Below are positions 50,870 to 60,300 of a DNA stretch of 64,000 nucleotides, in pieces (the stretch's first letter is position 1; every line of letters starts with the position of its first letter). Origin of the DNA: Aliishimia sp965656085 (GTDB taxonomy: Bacteria > Pseudomonadota > Alphaproteobacteria > Rhodobacterales > Rhodobacteraceae); assembly GCA_965656085.1 (NCBI GenBank), contig CBFHJA010000011.1, positions 44,234-108,233 on the forward strand, in the 5' to 3' direction. The notes beneath the pieces are model-generated. The model searched no databases. It saw only the letters and a list, made by a program, of their open reading frames with translations, and was not told the DNA's origin. Position numbers and translations under genes: made by a program.

Positions 50870-51115
50870 CGACCCTTCCGGATTTTTCTGCCAAGCCTTG
50901 AAGGCGTGCGCCCGACTCCATCAGACACGGCCGGTACCTTGGTCAACGATTGCAGGGATCTTGCCGTTGGGCGGGATCTTCAGAGCTTCCGGCTCATGCT
51001 GTTCGCCTGCACCGATGTCGCCCCGCCTGATCACGTCATCGCGCCCCATCTCCTCCAGCGCAAGGGAGATTTAGTAGCCATTGGGTGTCGTCCAAAGATA
51101 CGCCGTCATCATCAT
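50870..51115 (-). pseudogene. Disrupted glutathione S-transferase (YfcG/Ure2-like) gene
   Basis: Directly after, and overlapping, the epimerase stop, the minus strand reads AYLWTTPNGY, then an in-frame TAA (51071-51073), then ISLALEEMG, IGAGEQHEPEALKIPPNGKI and PAIVDQGTG. It then needs a frameshift near 50925 to continue MESGARLQGLAEKSGR. These segments are the N-terminal glutathione-binding domain of YfcG-type GSTs (TTPNG, PNGKIPAIVD, ESGA). The C-terminal helical domain is missing. It is a clear decaying gene, possibly once in the TetR-epimerase operon. Confidence 0.8.
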
Positions 51116-52116
51116 GCGGCCTTTTGCATTGTGGTCGTTTTGACCGCCTCAGCGGAGGCGATGATTGCATCCTTCACCGGGATGAACTTGAACCCGAATG
51201 TCTTCTCGGCCTTGGCGCCTGATACCGCGAGCGTGCGCCCGAGATTGCCTGTGACAGCTTTGACGTCTTTGGAAAACAGCCCCATGACACGCAGTAGCCA
51301 CGGCGGCGCCTCTCGGCCCGGTGTCTTGAGCGAGGAATCCCAGTCTTTCAACATGTTCCCCATGTCGAGAAGGCGGTATGTCCCGCTCACAGCGGCAAAG
51401 CGTTCGCCCTTGGTTGTGTCCAGTTCGATGGCCGCGACATGCATGCGTGCGACGTCCCGCACATCCACCGCGACCAAGTCCATGGGCGGGGCCATGGGCA
51501 CTTTGCCGGTCATGAGTTGCTCAACCAGTTCGAGCGATGAGCCGTAGCGTGCGTCCATCGGCGGGCCAAAGACGGCCCCGGGATTGATGGTCGTCAGCGC
51601 GATGTCGGGATGCTCCGCCACGAAGGTCCACGCGGCCCTTTCTGCAAGGGTTTTCGAGGCTTCATACGCTCCGACGGACGGATCCTCCGGGCTTGTCCAG
51701 TTGGTCTCATCCGAGGGTGACATCTTTGACTTGCCGGCCTGCTTGTAGATCGCCGCGCAGGAGGACGTGAGGATCACGCGTTTGATACCGGTGTCCCTCG
51801 CCGCGCGCATGGCGCGCAACGTGCCATCAACGGCGGGGCGGATCAGGTCCTCGGGGTCCTTCGGTTCGGTCAACGGAAAGGGCGAGGCCGTGTGCATCAG
51901 CACATCACAGCCTTTCAGGGCGTCCTGCCATCCGTCATCCTTGGTCAGATCAAGGGTGGCAAATTCGAGCGCGGCATCGGGAAACAGGGCCTCAAGCTCC
52001 GCCTTGCGCTTGTCCGACCGGACGGAGGCCCGCACTTGGTATCCTTTCTCCGACAGGTCGCGCAAAATGTGCTTGGCGATGAAACCGGACGCGCCGGTCA
52101 GAAAAACTTTTGTCAT
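51112..52116 (-). CDS. NAD(P)-dependent epimerase/dihydroflavonol-4-reductase-like reductase
   Basis: A 334-residue extended short-chain dehydrogenase. The cofactor motif is VFLTGASGFIAKHILRDL; the catalytic Tyr/Lys are in YEASKTLAE; RVILTSSCAAIY provides the Ser, and ALTTINPGAVFGPPMDARYG is characteristic of the aldehyde/ketone reductase branch. It probably reduces a carbonyl such as an aldehyde or methylglyoxal-like compound with NADPH. Its ATG overlaps the TetR stop by 4 bp, so the regulator and enzyme are co-expressed. The next gene downstream is a broken GST. Confidence 0.88.
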   Translation of the reverse strand: MTKVFLTGASGFIAKHILRDLSEKGYQVRASVRSDKRKAELEALFPDAALEFATLDLTKDDGWQDALKGCDVLMHTASPFPLTEPKDPEDLIRPAVDGTLRAMRAARDTGIKRVILTSSCAAIYKQAGKSKMSPSDETNWTSPEDPSVGAYEASKTLAERAAWTFVAEHPDIALTTINPGAVFGPPMDARYGSSLELVEQLMTGKVPMAPPMDLVAVDVRDVARMHVAAIELDTTKGERFAAVSGTYRLLDMGNMLKDWDSSLKTPGREAPPWLLRVMGLFSKDVKAVTGNLGRTLAVSGAKAEKTFGFKFIPVKDAIIASAEAVKTTTMQKAA

Positions 52117-52655
52117 TGGGTCAATCCTATGGATGTGCAGAGCATTTCGAAGGCCAGATCCTCGCCTGCCCTGTCGAGGTTTTCGTTGATGACGAGATCG
52201 AGCTGGAAGAACACCAGCTGACCGATGAAGGAGACGCTAGGTCCGCGAATGACGCCTTGATCGAGCGCTCTTTGCGTCCACAAGATATAGGGCGCGGCAA
52301 TGTCATTGACCTCTGCCTGCGTCTGCGCAGAGGCGAGGCGGGCATCAAGCAGGAGATGCATGACGCGGCGGGTGTCGGGGTTCTGTCTGGCCCAGGTCAG
52401 ATAGCCGTCGCAGTTGGCGCGGAGGTTGCTGCGATTGTACGGGGCATCGCCGAAACAGGGCGCGGACCCGAACATGGCAATTTTTGCGTTCTTGTAGATT
52501 GCGTCGATCAGGATCTGCTTGGTTGCGAAGGCATTGAACAAGGTTCCATTCGATACCCCTGCGGCTTTCGCAATGCGTGCCGTGGATACCCCCACGCCTT
52601 CGTCGAGAAACAGCTTTGTTGCTGCAGCAATAATCTGTTGTTTTCGGGCGGTCAT
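52113..52655 (-). CDS. TetR/AcrR-family transcriptional regulator
   Basis: A 180-residue TetR regulator with the N-terminal HTH QQIIAAATKLFLDEGVGVSTARIAKAAGVSNGTLFNAFATKQ and a helical ligand-binding domain. The operator candidate TGACTAGTCA (52676-52685) lies 21 bp upstream of its start. It overlaps the reductase gene by 4 bp, so it probably represses itself and the reductase, released by the reductase substrate or a related toxic compound. Confidence 0.9.
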   Translation of the reverse strand: MTARKQQIIAAATKLFLDEGVGVSTARIAKAAGVSNGTLFNAFATKQILIDAIYKNAKIAMFGSAPCFGDAPYNRSNLRANCDGYLTWARQNPDTRRVMHLLLDARLASAQTQAEVNDIAAPYILWTQRALDQGVIRGPSVSFIGQLVFFQLDLVINENLDRAGEDLAFEMLCTSIGLTQ

Positions 52656-52675
52656 GGAGCGAACGTAGTGTAGAG

Positions 52676-52685
52676 TGACTAGTCA
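52676..52685. promoter_or_regulatory. TetR operator candidate
   Basis: TGACTAGTCA, a perfect 10-bp palindrome followed by a further GTCA, just upstream of the TetR-family gene. This sequence type is common for TetR regulators. Confidence 0.55.
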
Positions 52686-52992
52686 GTCAACGGTACTGGA
52701 TTCGTGTCTGACGTGGTCTGCAAACGTTCGGCCATCTGCAGCGGTCTTTGGCCGAACTGCGCCTCAACGACGGCTCCGAGCCCAGACTCACCGATGCTGC
52801 GATATGCCTCGGTGGCAGTCCATGACTCTATAAACGCTCACCAGTTGCTCATCTTAGGCGTAGCTATCAGAATTGGCGCGTGGCAGGGTGATAGAATAAG
52901 TCAAAGCGTTCGCGATCAATCAACGCCATACAATGCAATCTGACGGGTCGATTTTCAACGAGCCTTCGGGTAGCCGCAACAAGGATGTACTA
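52686..52992. other. Intergenic region between TetR and sulfotransferase genes
   Basis: 307 bp with no supportable gene. AAGGA 7 nt before the sulfotransferase ATG is its ribosome site. Confidence 0.5.
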
Positions 52993-53628
52993 ATGGGACT
53001 TAAAGTCATAGGCAGCGGCTTTGGCCGAACCGGGACCATGTCAACCAAGATGGCACTTGAGGAACTTGGCCTTGGCCCATGCCATCATATGGTGGAGGTC
53101 ATGGGTAATGCCGACCAGCCTGCCTTTTGGCGCTCTTACATAGAGGGTGGGGATGTAGACTGGACAAAGGTCTTTGCGGAGTACAACTCACAGGTGGATT
53201 TTCCCGGGGCAGCGGTCTGGCCACAACTGATTAATGCTTTTCCGGACGCAAAGGTTGTGCATACCGAGCGCCCAGAGGAGGAATGGTGGGCCAGCTATTC
53301 GAAGACTATAGGAAAGTTCTGGTTGCATTTCAGATCGCTGCCGGTTCCGCCGCCATTGATCGATATGTTTGCGACCATGGACGAGTTGCTGAAAAACCGT
53401 GTGTTTGGTGGCATCGATCGGGAAAGCTCCATCGAGGCGTATCGGCGAAACAACGAGGCTGTGCGCGCGACTGTGCCAACCGAAAAACTGTTGATCTTCA
53501 CCCCGCCAGATGGCTGGGAGCCGCTATGTAACTTTCTGGAGGTGCCGGTACCTGCAAAGCCATTCCCGCGCAGCAACGCGAGGGATGAATTCTGGGCAAT
53601 GTTCGGCGGTGAACCTGCTGACACGTAA
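52993..53628 (+). CDS. Sulfotransferase-family protein
   Basis: A 211-residue P-loop sulfotransferase-like protein. The PAPS 5'-phosphosulfate loop region is VIGSGFGRTGTMSTKMALEE, followed by the PAPS 3'-phosphate region in AKVVHTERPEEEWWASYSKT (Arg and Ser contacts). The length is near the short bacterial sulfotransferase group that resembles the eukaryotic P-loop NAD-dependent set. It would transfer sulfate from PAPS to a hydroxyl or amine. ATG at 52993 with AAGGA 7 nt upstream; the longer upstream frame is rejected. Monocistronic; acceptor unknown. Confidence 0.85.
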   Translation: MGLKVIGSGFGRTGTMSTKMALEELGLGPCHHMVEVMGNADQPAFWRSYIEGGDVDWTKVFAEYNSQVDFPGAAVWPQLINAFPDAKVVHTERPEEEWWASYSKTIGKFWLHFRSLPVPPPLIDMFATMDELLKNRVFGGIDRESSIEAYRRNNEAVRATVPTEKLLIFTPPDGWEPLCNFLEVPVPAKPFPRSNARDEFWAMFGGEPADT

Positions 53629-53964
53629 CCGTGTCGACGGGATGCTCTCCTTCACCTCACAAACCTCTTCATGCAAAGCCAAAGGCCGTTTGTTTCGAGT
53701 TGTTTCGAATGAGGCGGAGTAGCAAGCGGACATAGACACGCGGATAACGGACGTCGGTTTCGTCCCGCACAGCGGTCATCGAGGCAGAGCGCGCTAACGG
53801 CTGGAACGAGCCCACAGCGGAAATCTCCGTTTTTCGCGGCGCGCGCTCACAGCGCAGAAATCTCTGCAGGTGCGCAGTCTGGCGTGCCGCAGCGCAGCCT
53901 TAAACGCGGCCATTCGTGGGCGGAGAGGCTTGGATAGTGGTTTCGACTGGCCTAGCCTGCGCCC
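53629..53964. other. Intergenic region before the AraC-family gene
   Basis: 336 bp without a supportable gene. A long minus-strand frame here continues antisense into the AraC gene and is rejected. Confidence 0.5.
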
Positions 53965-54963
53965 ATGGGTCAGGTCACTTCTCTGTTTGCTCGAAAAGTC
54001 GTTGGCGTTGCCGGAGATGCCATTGATGCAAAGGCGGTGCTGGCGTCTGTTGGCGTGGATGCCGACGGCGCATGGGACCCCAAGCACATGCTCGATGACG
54101 ATGACTATTACGCCATGATCGAATTGATGGCCGAGCAGATGGACATAACGTCTTTGCCATTGCGCGTCGGAGAGGCGATGCGGCCTGACGAATATGGGGC
54201 CCTGGGCCTTGCGTGGAAAGCCGCGCCCAATCTGCTTGGCTCGTTCTCTCGGGTGGCGCGGTACTGGCGACTGTGGACCAGTGTCACGCAGTACGAACTG
54301 AAAGAGACCGATCGCGGAATGCTGTATGTGCAGCAGCGGGAAGGTCCGCGTCGGCTTGGAATGCGCATCTCGATAGAGGCCACATCGGCAAGTGGCGTAT
54401 CGCTCGGTCGGCAAGTGTCACCACGGCCTTTCTCACCCATCGAGGTCACTTTCAAGCATTCAGCGCCCAAGACAATTGAACATCACGAAGCCTATTTCGG
54501 CTGTCCTGTTCATTTTGGGGCGGACGAAGATGCGATGCTGCTCTCCCATCAGTCACTTTCCGAACCCAACATCCTTGGCGACGAGGGTATAACGCAATTT
54601 CTGGTTTCGCACCTCGATCAGGAACTTGCGCAGATTGATGACATGCCTGCGCTACAGTCGCGGACAAAAAGCGAGATTGCCCGCGCCCTCAGTGAAGGCC
54701 TGCCCAAGATGGCAGATATCGCGCGCAGGCTGGGCCTAAGCGCCCGGTCGTTTCACCGGCGCCTTGCCGAACAAGGGCTCAGCTTTCAGACCTTGACCGA
54801 AGAAACACGCCGCGAAATCGCCATAGCCATGCTGCACGAAGACCGCTACGCGCTGTCCGAGATCGCGTTTCTTACCGGCTATTCCGAGCAAAGCGCCTTC
54901 AACCGCGCGTTCAAACGCTGGATGGGCGTCACACCGGCGATCTATCGAAAGTCACGCATGTAA
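53965..54963 (+). CDS. AraC-family regulator (OruR/ArgR-like with Arabinose_bd-type N-domain)
   Basis: A 332-residue regulator. The N-terminal 200 residues fit the AraC_N/OruR-like ligand domain (DDDYYAMIELMAEQMDITSLPLRVGEAM, GALGLAWKAAPNLLGSFSRVARYWRL). The C-terminal two-HTH domain contains LPKMADIARRLGLSARSFHRRLAEQGLSFQTL and ALSEIAFLTGYSEQSAFNRAFKRWMGVTPAIYR. AraC regulators bind direct repeats about 21 bp apart. Exactly such a site (GTCAA-N16-GTCAA) lies 31 bp after its stop, upstream of the DUF1330 gene, and again before the NmrA-like gene. It probably activates both. Confidence 0.92.
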   Translation: MGQVTSLFARKVVGVAGDAIDAKAVLASVGVDADGAWDPKHMLDDDDYYAMIELMAEQMDITSLPLRVGEAMRPDEYGALGLAWKAAPNLLGSFSRVARYWRLWTSVTQYELKETDRGMLYVQQREGPRRLGMRISIEATSASGVSLGRQVSPRPFSPIEVTFKHSAPKTIEHHEAYFGCPVHFGADEDAMLLSHQSLSEPNILGDEGITQFLVSHLDQELAQIDDMPALQSRTKSEIARALSEGLPKMADIARRLGLSARSFHRRLAEQGLSFQTLTEETRREIAIAMLHEDRYALSEIAFLTGYSEQSAFNRAFKRWMGVTPAIYRKSRM

Positions 54964-54982
54964 GGATCCATCGACCGGCGGA

Positions 54983-55085
54983 TTGGCAACAGATGTCAAA
55001 ACCCTGGCACACGCGGTCAATACCGGCACGGATCACTCCTTCTAATCCTTGGGCATCAACTTGAACCAAGGAGACAGACCATGAC
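54983..55085 (+). promoter_or_regulatory. Duplicated promoter/operator block, copy 1 (before the DUF1330 gene)
   Basis: A 103-bp block repeated without gaps at 55458-55560 (96 of 103 bases match by eye). It holds two direct half-sites GTCAAAACC and GTCAATACC whose starts (54995 and 55016) are 21 bp apart, two helical turns, and the ribosome site AAGGAG leading into ATGAC. This is the layout of an AraC-type activator site. Confidence 0.85.
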
Positions 55086-55368
55086 CGCACTTATCGTTGC
55101 TCGCTTCGACGTGAAAAATGCCGCGAAAATGGACGCCTACGCCACCGCGGCGGGCCCAACAGTTTTGGCCCATGGTGGCGCGTTTATCGCCAAAGGCGAC
55201 AAGGTCAGCGCGCTGGTTGGGCAGAACGCAATGCAGTCCATTGCCATTGTGCGCTTCCCGGATGTCGCAACGGCCAAGACATGGTTTGCATCGCCCGAAT
55301 ACACGGCTTGCAAGCCGCTTCGTGAAGAAGCTGCCGAGATGCAGTTCACACTCTATGAAACAGAGTAA
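55081..55368 (+). CDS. DUF1330-type small dimeric alpha-beta-barrel protein
   Basis: A 95-residue protein of the DUF1330 ferredoxin-like fold: ALIVARFDVKNAAKMDAYATAAGPTVLAHGGAFIAKGDKV, then QSIAIVRFPDVATAKTWFASPEYTACKPLREEAAEMQFTLYE. The pattern is typical, with paired strands and the conserved FxxxxxAxxWFxSPEY. No catalytic residue is known for the family. ATG with AAGGAGACAGACC upstream, within the duplicated regulatory block. An intrinsic terminator follows, so it is a single-gene unit controlled by the AraC regulator. Confidence 0.88.
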   Translation: MTALIVARFDVKNAAKMDAYATAAGPTVLAHGGAFIAKGDKVSALVGQNAMQSIAIVRFPDVATAKTWFASPEYTACKPLREEAAEMQFTLYETE

Positions 55369-55395
55369 CCACACCAGAACGATGTGATTGAGAAG

Positions 55396-55430
55396 GGCGG
55401 CGTTGGACATTCCAGCGCCGTCTTTCGTTT
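55396..55430 (+). terminator. Intrinsic terminator after the DUF1330 gene
   Basis: An 11-bp stem (GGCGGCGTTGG with CCAGCGCCGTC, two G-T pairs) and a 5-nt loop, followed by TTTCGTTTT. It separates the DUF1330 unit from the second copy of the regulatory block. Confidence 0.7.
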
Positions 55431-55457
55431 TGCGTGGTTTTCCCATGCGAGCGAGGG

Positions 55458-55560
55458 TTGGCAACAGATGTCAAAACCCTGGCACGCGCGGTCAATACCG
55501 GCACGGGTCTCTGCTTCTAAACCTTGGTCATCAACTTGAACCAAGGAGACAGAACATGAC
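55458..55560 (+). promoter_or_regulatory. Duplicated promoter/operator block, copy 2 (before the NmrA-like gene)
   Basis: Gap-free duplicate of 54983-55085, with the same GTCAA direct half-sites (55470 and 55491, 21 bp apart) and the same AAGGAGACAGA leader into ATGAC. It places the NmrA-like and DUF1772 genes under the same putative AraC control. Confidence 0.85.
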
Positions 55561-56383
55561 TGACCACCCCATTCTCGTCATCGGCGCCACCGGCAAGACC
55601 GGCTCTCGCGTTGCCAGCAAACTCGACGCCAAAGGCTTCGCCGTCCGGCGCGGCGCCCGGCGGTCCGAGACCCCGTTTGATTGGGAAGACCCGGCAACCT
55701 GGGCACCCGCACTGAGCGGCGTTTCAAAGGCCTACGTTACCTATTTCCCCGATCTCGCATTCCCCGGCGCCGTGGAGAAGCTGGAAGCCTTCACCAAGGT
55801 TGCCGTCGAAAGCGGGCTGGAGCACATCGTCCTTCTTTCCGGGCGCGGAGAGCATTTTGCCAGCATGGGCGAAGACATCGTCCGCAAGTCCGGCCTGCCC
55901 TTCACCATCGTCCGGGCGGCGTGGTTCGCGCAGAACTTCAGCGAAGGATACCTGCGTGACCCGATCCTGGGGAGCGTTCTGCCGATGCCTGGCGGTGATA
56001 TGCCTGAGCCGATCATCGACATTGACGACATCGCCGACGTGGTGGTCGCTGCTCTGACCGAAGAGGGACATCTGGGCGAACGCTACGAGGTCACTGGCCC
56101 GCGCCTGATGACATTCGCCGAGATGGCCGAGGTGCTGTCCACGGCGCTGGGTCGCCATATCCGGCATGTCCCGATCTCGTTTGAGGACTTCCACGCCAAT
56201 GTCGCGGCCTCTGGCGGTGACTTCGTGGCCGACGTCTTCACGCAGATCGCCCGTGAGACGCTGGATGGCCGCAACGCGCACACAAGCGACGGCGTAGAGC
56301 GCGCCCTCGGCCGCAAGCCCCGAGATTTCGCAGAGTTCGCACAGACCGCGATGGCCGCAGGTGCCTGGTCTGCCGTGGCCTGA
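55556..56383 (+). CDS. NmrA-like NAD(P)-binding protein / atypical short-chain dehydrogenase
   Basis: A 275-residue atypical SDR. The dinucleotide motif is ILVIGATGKTGSRVASKLDAKGF, followed by VAVESGLEHIVLLSGRGEHF and FTIVRAAWFAQNFSEGYL, which are hallmarks of NmrA/QOR2-type proteins; the classic YxxxK is absent, as usual. It may reduce quinones or act as a redox sensor. ATG at 55556 is set by the duplicated leader. It is followed after a hairpin by a DUF1772 membrane protein and is probably in the AraC regulon. Confidence 0.88.
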   Translation: MTDHPILVIGATGKTGSRVASKLDAKGFAVRRGARRSETPFDWEDPATWAPALSGVSKAYVTYFPDLAFPGAVEKLEAFTKVAVESGLEHIVLLSGRGEHFASMGEDIVRKSGLPFTIVRAAWFAQNFSEGYLRDPILGSVLPMPGGDMPEPIIDIDDIADVVVAALTEEGHLGERYEVTGPRLMTFAEMAEVLSTALGRHIRHVPISFEDFHANVAASGGDFVADVFTQIARETLDGRNAHTSDGVERALGRKPRDFAEFAQTAMAAGAWSAVA

Positions 56384-56395
56384 TCCTCACAACAC

Positions 56396-56423
56396 GCGGC
56401 AGGACTCACAGCTTTCCTGCCGC
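56396..56423. other. Perfect hairpin between the NmrA-like and DUF1772 genes
   Basis: GCGGCAGGA (56396-56404) and TCCTGCCGC (56415-56423) form a 9-bp stem with a 10-nt loop, without a T-tract. It may tune mRNA stability or partial termination between the two genes. Confidence 0.5.
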
Positions 56424-56448
56424 ATCACCCTCAAAAGGAGTTCTTGAA

Positions 56449-56958
56449 ATGTCGGCCGCCGTCTTCTTTCTGCTGCAATTCGCAATCCTCGCCTATGCCC
56501 TCGTGGGCGGCGTGTTTCTCGCCTTTTCCGACTTCATCATGCGATCTCTCGCATTGACCGGCGGCCATGGCGGCGTCGAGGCCATGCAGGTGATCAACCG
56601 CGAGGTGTTTCGCTGGGTGTTCATGGCGCTGTTCCTCGGCATGGCACCAGTTTCGCTGATTGTTGCGGGCTACGGTGCATTCGGACTGTCCGGCCCTGCG
56701 GCAACGCTGATCATGATGGCCGGGCTGGTCTATCTCATCGGCTGTTTCGGCGTCACCGTCTTGTGCAATGTTCCCATGAACGAGGCCCTTGCCGGCATGG
56801 AGATGGAAACGGGCGCCACACGGGACTACTGGCTGCAAACCTATGTCCCGCGCTGGACCTTCTGGAACTCCGTTCGGACGCTCGCCTGCACCGTCTCCGC
56901 CGCACTGCTGCTCGCAGGCCTTCTCTGGATGACCCAGAGCCAGTCGCAGGCCTTGTAA
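56449..56958 (+). CDS. DUF1772-family membrane protein (anthrone oxygenase-like)
   Basis: A 169-residue protein with four membrane helices (FFLLQFAILAYALVGGVFLAF; VFMALFLGMAPVSLIVAGYG; ATLIMMAGLVYLIGCFGVTV; LACTVSAALLLAGLLWM). The conserved DUF1772 segment NVPMNEALAGMEMETGATRDYWLQTYVPRWTFWNSVRTLA is present. Members include fungal anthrone oxygenases, but bacterial roles are unknown. AAAAGGAG 8 nt upstream of the ATG. Probably co-transcribed with the NmrA-like gene. Confidence 0.85.
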   Translation: MSAAVFFLLQFAILAYALVGGVFLAFSDFIMRSLALTGGHGGVEAMQVINREVFRWVFMALFLGMAPVSLIVAGYGAFGLSGPAATLIMMAGLVYLIGCFGVTVLCNVPMNEALAGMEMETGATRDYWLQTYVPRWTFWNSVRTLACTVSAALLLAGLLWMTQSQSQAL

Positions 56959-57314
56959 TGCGTGCGGCTATGAGCACAGCTTCAGCGTTCAGACGCACCT
57001 GTGAGCCTCGCCCAATACGGGATCAGAGCATGTCGCTGAAACGTGGTATGCAGTTTTCAGCGCTTCGACAGGCGAAATCAAAAAGTCAGAGGGCATTGCG
57101 TGACTGCGAAGGAACGCGGCGCGCTCTAAGTCCCGGCGGTGCACCCCTGAGTTGAAAGCCTTATTGTTTCTTTGACAATACGGGGTTGTATGTCTCTAGT
57201 GAGTTGGCACGGGTCGCGGTTTCGTCGGGGTCGAGTGCAGGGGGGTACAATTTCTCAGAAGTTGACGCGGGCGCAATCCCGCACGCCTCCCGTTGCAACC
57301 CCGGAGAAGACACT
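56959..57314. other. Intergenic region upstream of the RTX gene
   Basis: 356 bp containing copy 2 of the 100-bp repeat, an AT-rich stretch with TTGACA near 57174, and the ribosome site GGAGAAG 5 nt before the RTX ATG. An in-frame extension of the RTX gene back to 57186 is rejected because it lacks a ribosome site. Confidence 0.6.
57032..57130. repeat. 100-bp dispersed intergenic repeat, copy 2
   Basis: Direct-orientation counterpart of 5187-5286. GTCGCTGAAACGTGGTATGC opens it and GCGGCGCGCTCTAAG closes it. The GCTGAAA/TTTCAGC hairpin is retained with one arm base changed. Confidence 0.8.
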
Positions 57315-60300
57315 ATGGCAAATCCTATTGCAGCATTGACGGCCGTCAAAGATGGCAAAGAATTATACGATTTCTACTCGGATATCCTCACGGGTGCGCC
57401 TGATCCCAACGAAGTCATCAACCAGAAGCTCGACATTCTGCTGGAGACGACATCAGCGATCCTTGAAGGCGTTGAGACGATCCAGGTGCAATTGGTTCAA
57501 ACCCGGATTGATGCGATCGAGGTCAACTTGGACCTTGCTGCGAAAGCGTTTCTTGCGTTTCGGCTCAATCCAATTGCATCGATCAATCCCGCTAACGGCT
57601 TGTCAAATGACCAAGAAGAAGCACTGGATAGATCCGCCGACGCGATTTCGCAGATCAAGGCCCTTGTGGATGGTTCCGAACTGACGGCTGAGCAAAAGGT
57701 TTTGGTTTTGCCGCATCTGATGGCCGTGATCCCATTGCGCTATGAGATCCTCAAACAAGCCAGCCTGGGTGATATCGCGCAAACCCATGCGCCAGAGTGG
57801 AATGACATAAAGGATATTCTGACTGAACTGCGGCCTCTCGTTGACGGGTTCGCGAGAGACGCGGTTGAGTTTTTTGTCGAGTCGCGGGAGTACGTTACTA
57901 CCAATGTGCTTGGTCAAGATATCATCTTTGCTGTTGACTATGTCGTCTCCGTCAAAACAGGGACGTCACCCGCTGAAGAAGGCCCGTTCCGCTTCCTCCT
58001 TCAGCTTCCTCGGGATACGGACGACTATCCCGACTACGTCATCGGCTCGCAAGAAGACGTCGGGGGGCTCGGCTACGAAATTGGTGAACAGATGTTCATC
58101 GACAAGGACCTGTTCTATGATTTTCTTGTGGGTTCGCTCGGGTCTGCAACAGCCGCGACAGACTTCTTCCGTCAGGTCATTAATCCGGTTGAGCAGATAG
58201 AGATTGAACGCGCAGGCGGACCGGAAATGGGCGGTTTGGCCGTCACCGTTATTCCCGGCTGGCTCGACGGGGATCTCTATCAGGATATCGCTTCGGATGA
58301 TTACCTAAGACCCACCGGTGCCGGAAACCACAAGTTGGAAGGCTTTGGCGGCGACGATGTGATCGAAGGCGGCAACGGCAACGATGTCATCTTGGGTGAC
58401 AACGAATTCGCCACTGCGGCCATTATCATTGATGGCGTCACAATCGTAGAAGAAACAGGCGGTGGCGTCGGCAATGACATTCTTCTCGGCTATGGCGGGG
58501 ACGATAACATCTTCGGCTATGGCGGCGATGACTCGCTGCATGGCGGCGACGGCAATGACCGTCTTGAGGGCGGTGCTGGGAACGATACGGTCAAGTACGG
58601 GACGTCCGATGCAGGCGTGACGGTCAACCTCACAATTCTGCGCGCGCAAGACACTATTGGCAACGGCATCGACCAGATCCGCGATGTGGAGAACCTGGAG
58701 GGCAGTTTCTATGACGATGTTTTGTCCGGCAATGGCTCCGCGAACCGCATCAAGGGGCTAGACGGGAATGACGTTATCTCGGGCGGATCGGGCGATGACG
58801 AGCTGATCGGGGATTTCGGCAATGACACGCTTGATGGTGGCCGTGATAACGACACGCTCGACGGCGGTGATGGGAATGACACGCTGCGTGGCGGTGACGA
58901 TGACGATACGCTTATTGGCGGTAGCGGCGATGACTTTCTCGACGGTGGCGCTGGCATCGACACCGCTGTTTATGAGGGCATTGGCAATGTGGCTGTGTCT
59001 CTCAGCACGGAGATTTTGTCCGGCGACGCCAGCGGTGCGCTGGGGAATGATACGCTTACCAACATCGAAAACATTACGACTGGCGGTGGCAACGACTTCA
59101 TCGAGGGCAATAGCGGGAACAACCACATCATTGCTGGCGCCGGTAACGATTTCATCTTCGCCGGGCTTGGCGACGACATCATCGATGGCGGCGAAGGCTT
59201 TGACCGCACTTTCTTTAACAGCGGTCAAGACATCACAATCGATCTGAACATCGTTGGCGCGCAAGACACCGGCGAAGGAATGGACACGCTCATCAACATC
59301 AGTATGGTGTCTGTCTCCAGCGGCACGAACACACTGATCGGTACGGATGAGACTACCTTTTTTGACGGCGGGTCCGGCGACACGACAGCGACGCTCGGCC
59401 TCGGCAACAACTGGTTTGATGGGCAAGGCGGTTTCAACACGATCGTTTACGACACCGATGTCAGCATTACTGCAAGTCTGAATCTCGGCACACAGCGGCA
59501 ATCCACGGGTCTCGGCGAGGACGTTCTTGAAAACGTGCAAGCCATCCAGACAGGTGGCGGTTTCGACATCCTGACTGGCTCTGATGAGGCCAATACCCTC
59601 GATAGCGGCAACAACACAGACATTCTGTCCGGTTTGGGCGGTGATGACACATTGCTCGCTGGTTTCGGGAACGACATTTTGATCGGTGGCGCAGGCGGCG
59701 ACATCCTCAATGGCGGCATCGGGACTGACACCGCGAGCTATGGAAGTGCGGCAAGTGGGGTTGTGGTCGATCTGCTCACTGCGGCGAACAACACCGGCGA
59801 TGCAGCCGGTGACACGCTCATTTCTATCGAAAGCATTGTCGGGTCGAAATTCGACGATGATCTGCGCGGGGATGCAAACACCAACCAGCTTGAAGGCGAC
59901 GACGGCAACGACCGTTTGACTTCCATCGGCGGGACGCGCCGGTTCGATGGCGGCGACGGGTTCGACATGGCCGTCTTCGATATCCCCGATGACGTGAATA
60001 TTGACCTCAGCGTCAACGTGACAGGCTACCAGATCGGTGGTTTGTTCGTTTCGCTCAACGACATCGAAGGGATCGGCACAGGCTCCGGGACCAACACCGT
60101 GATCGGGGATGGCGGCGAGAACCGCTTCGAAGGCGGCTCGGGCGACGACACGCTGAGCGGTCTGGCAGGGCGCGACGACTATATCGGCGGCGGCGGCAAT
60201 GATCACTTCGTCATTGGCACTCTCGCCTCTCACGCGGTGGCTGGCGAGACCTACCTTGGTGGCAGCGAGGCCGACACACTTGTCATCGCCTCATCCGGAG

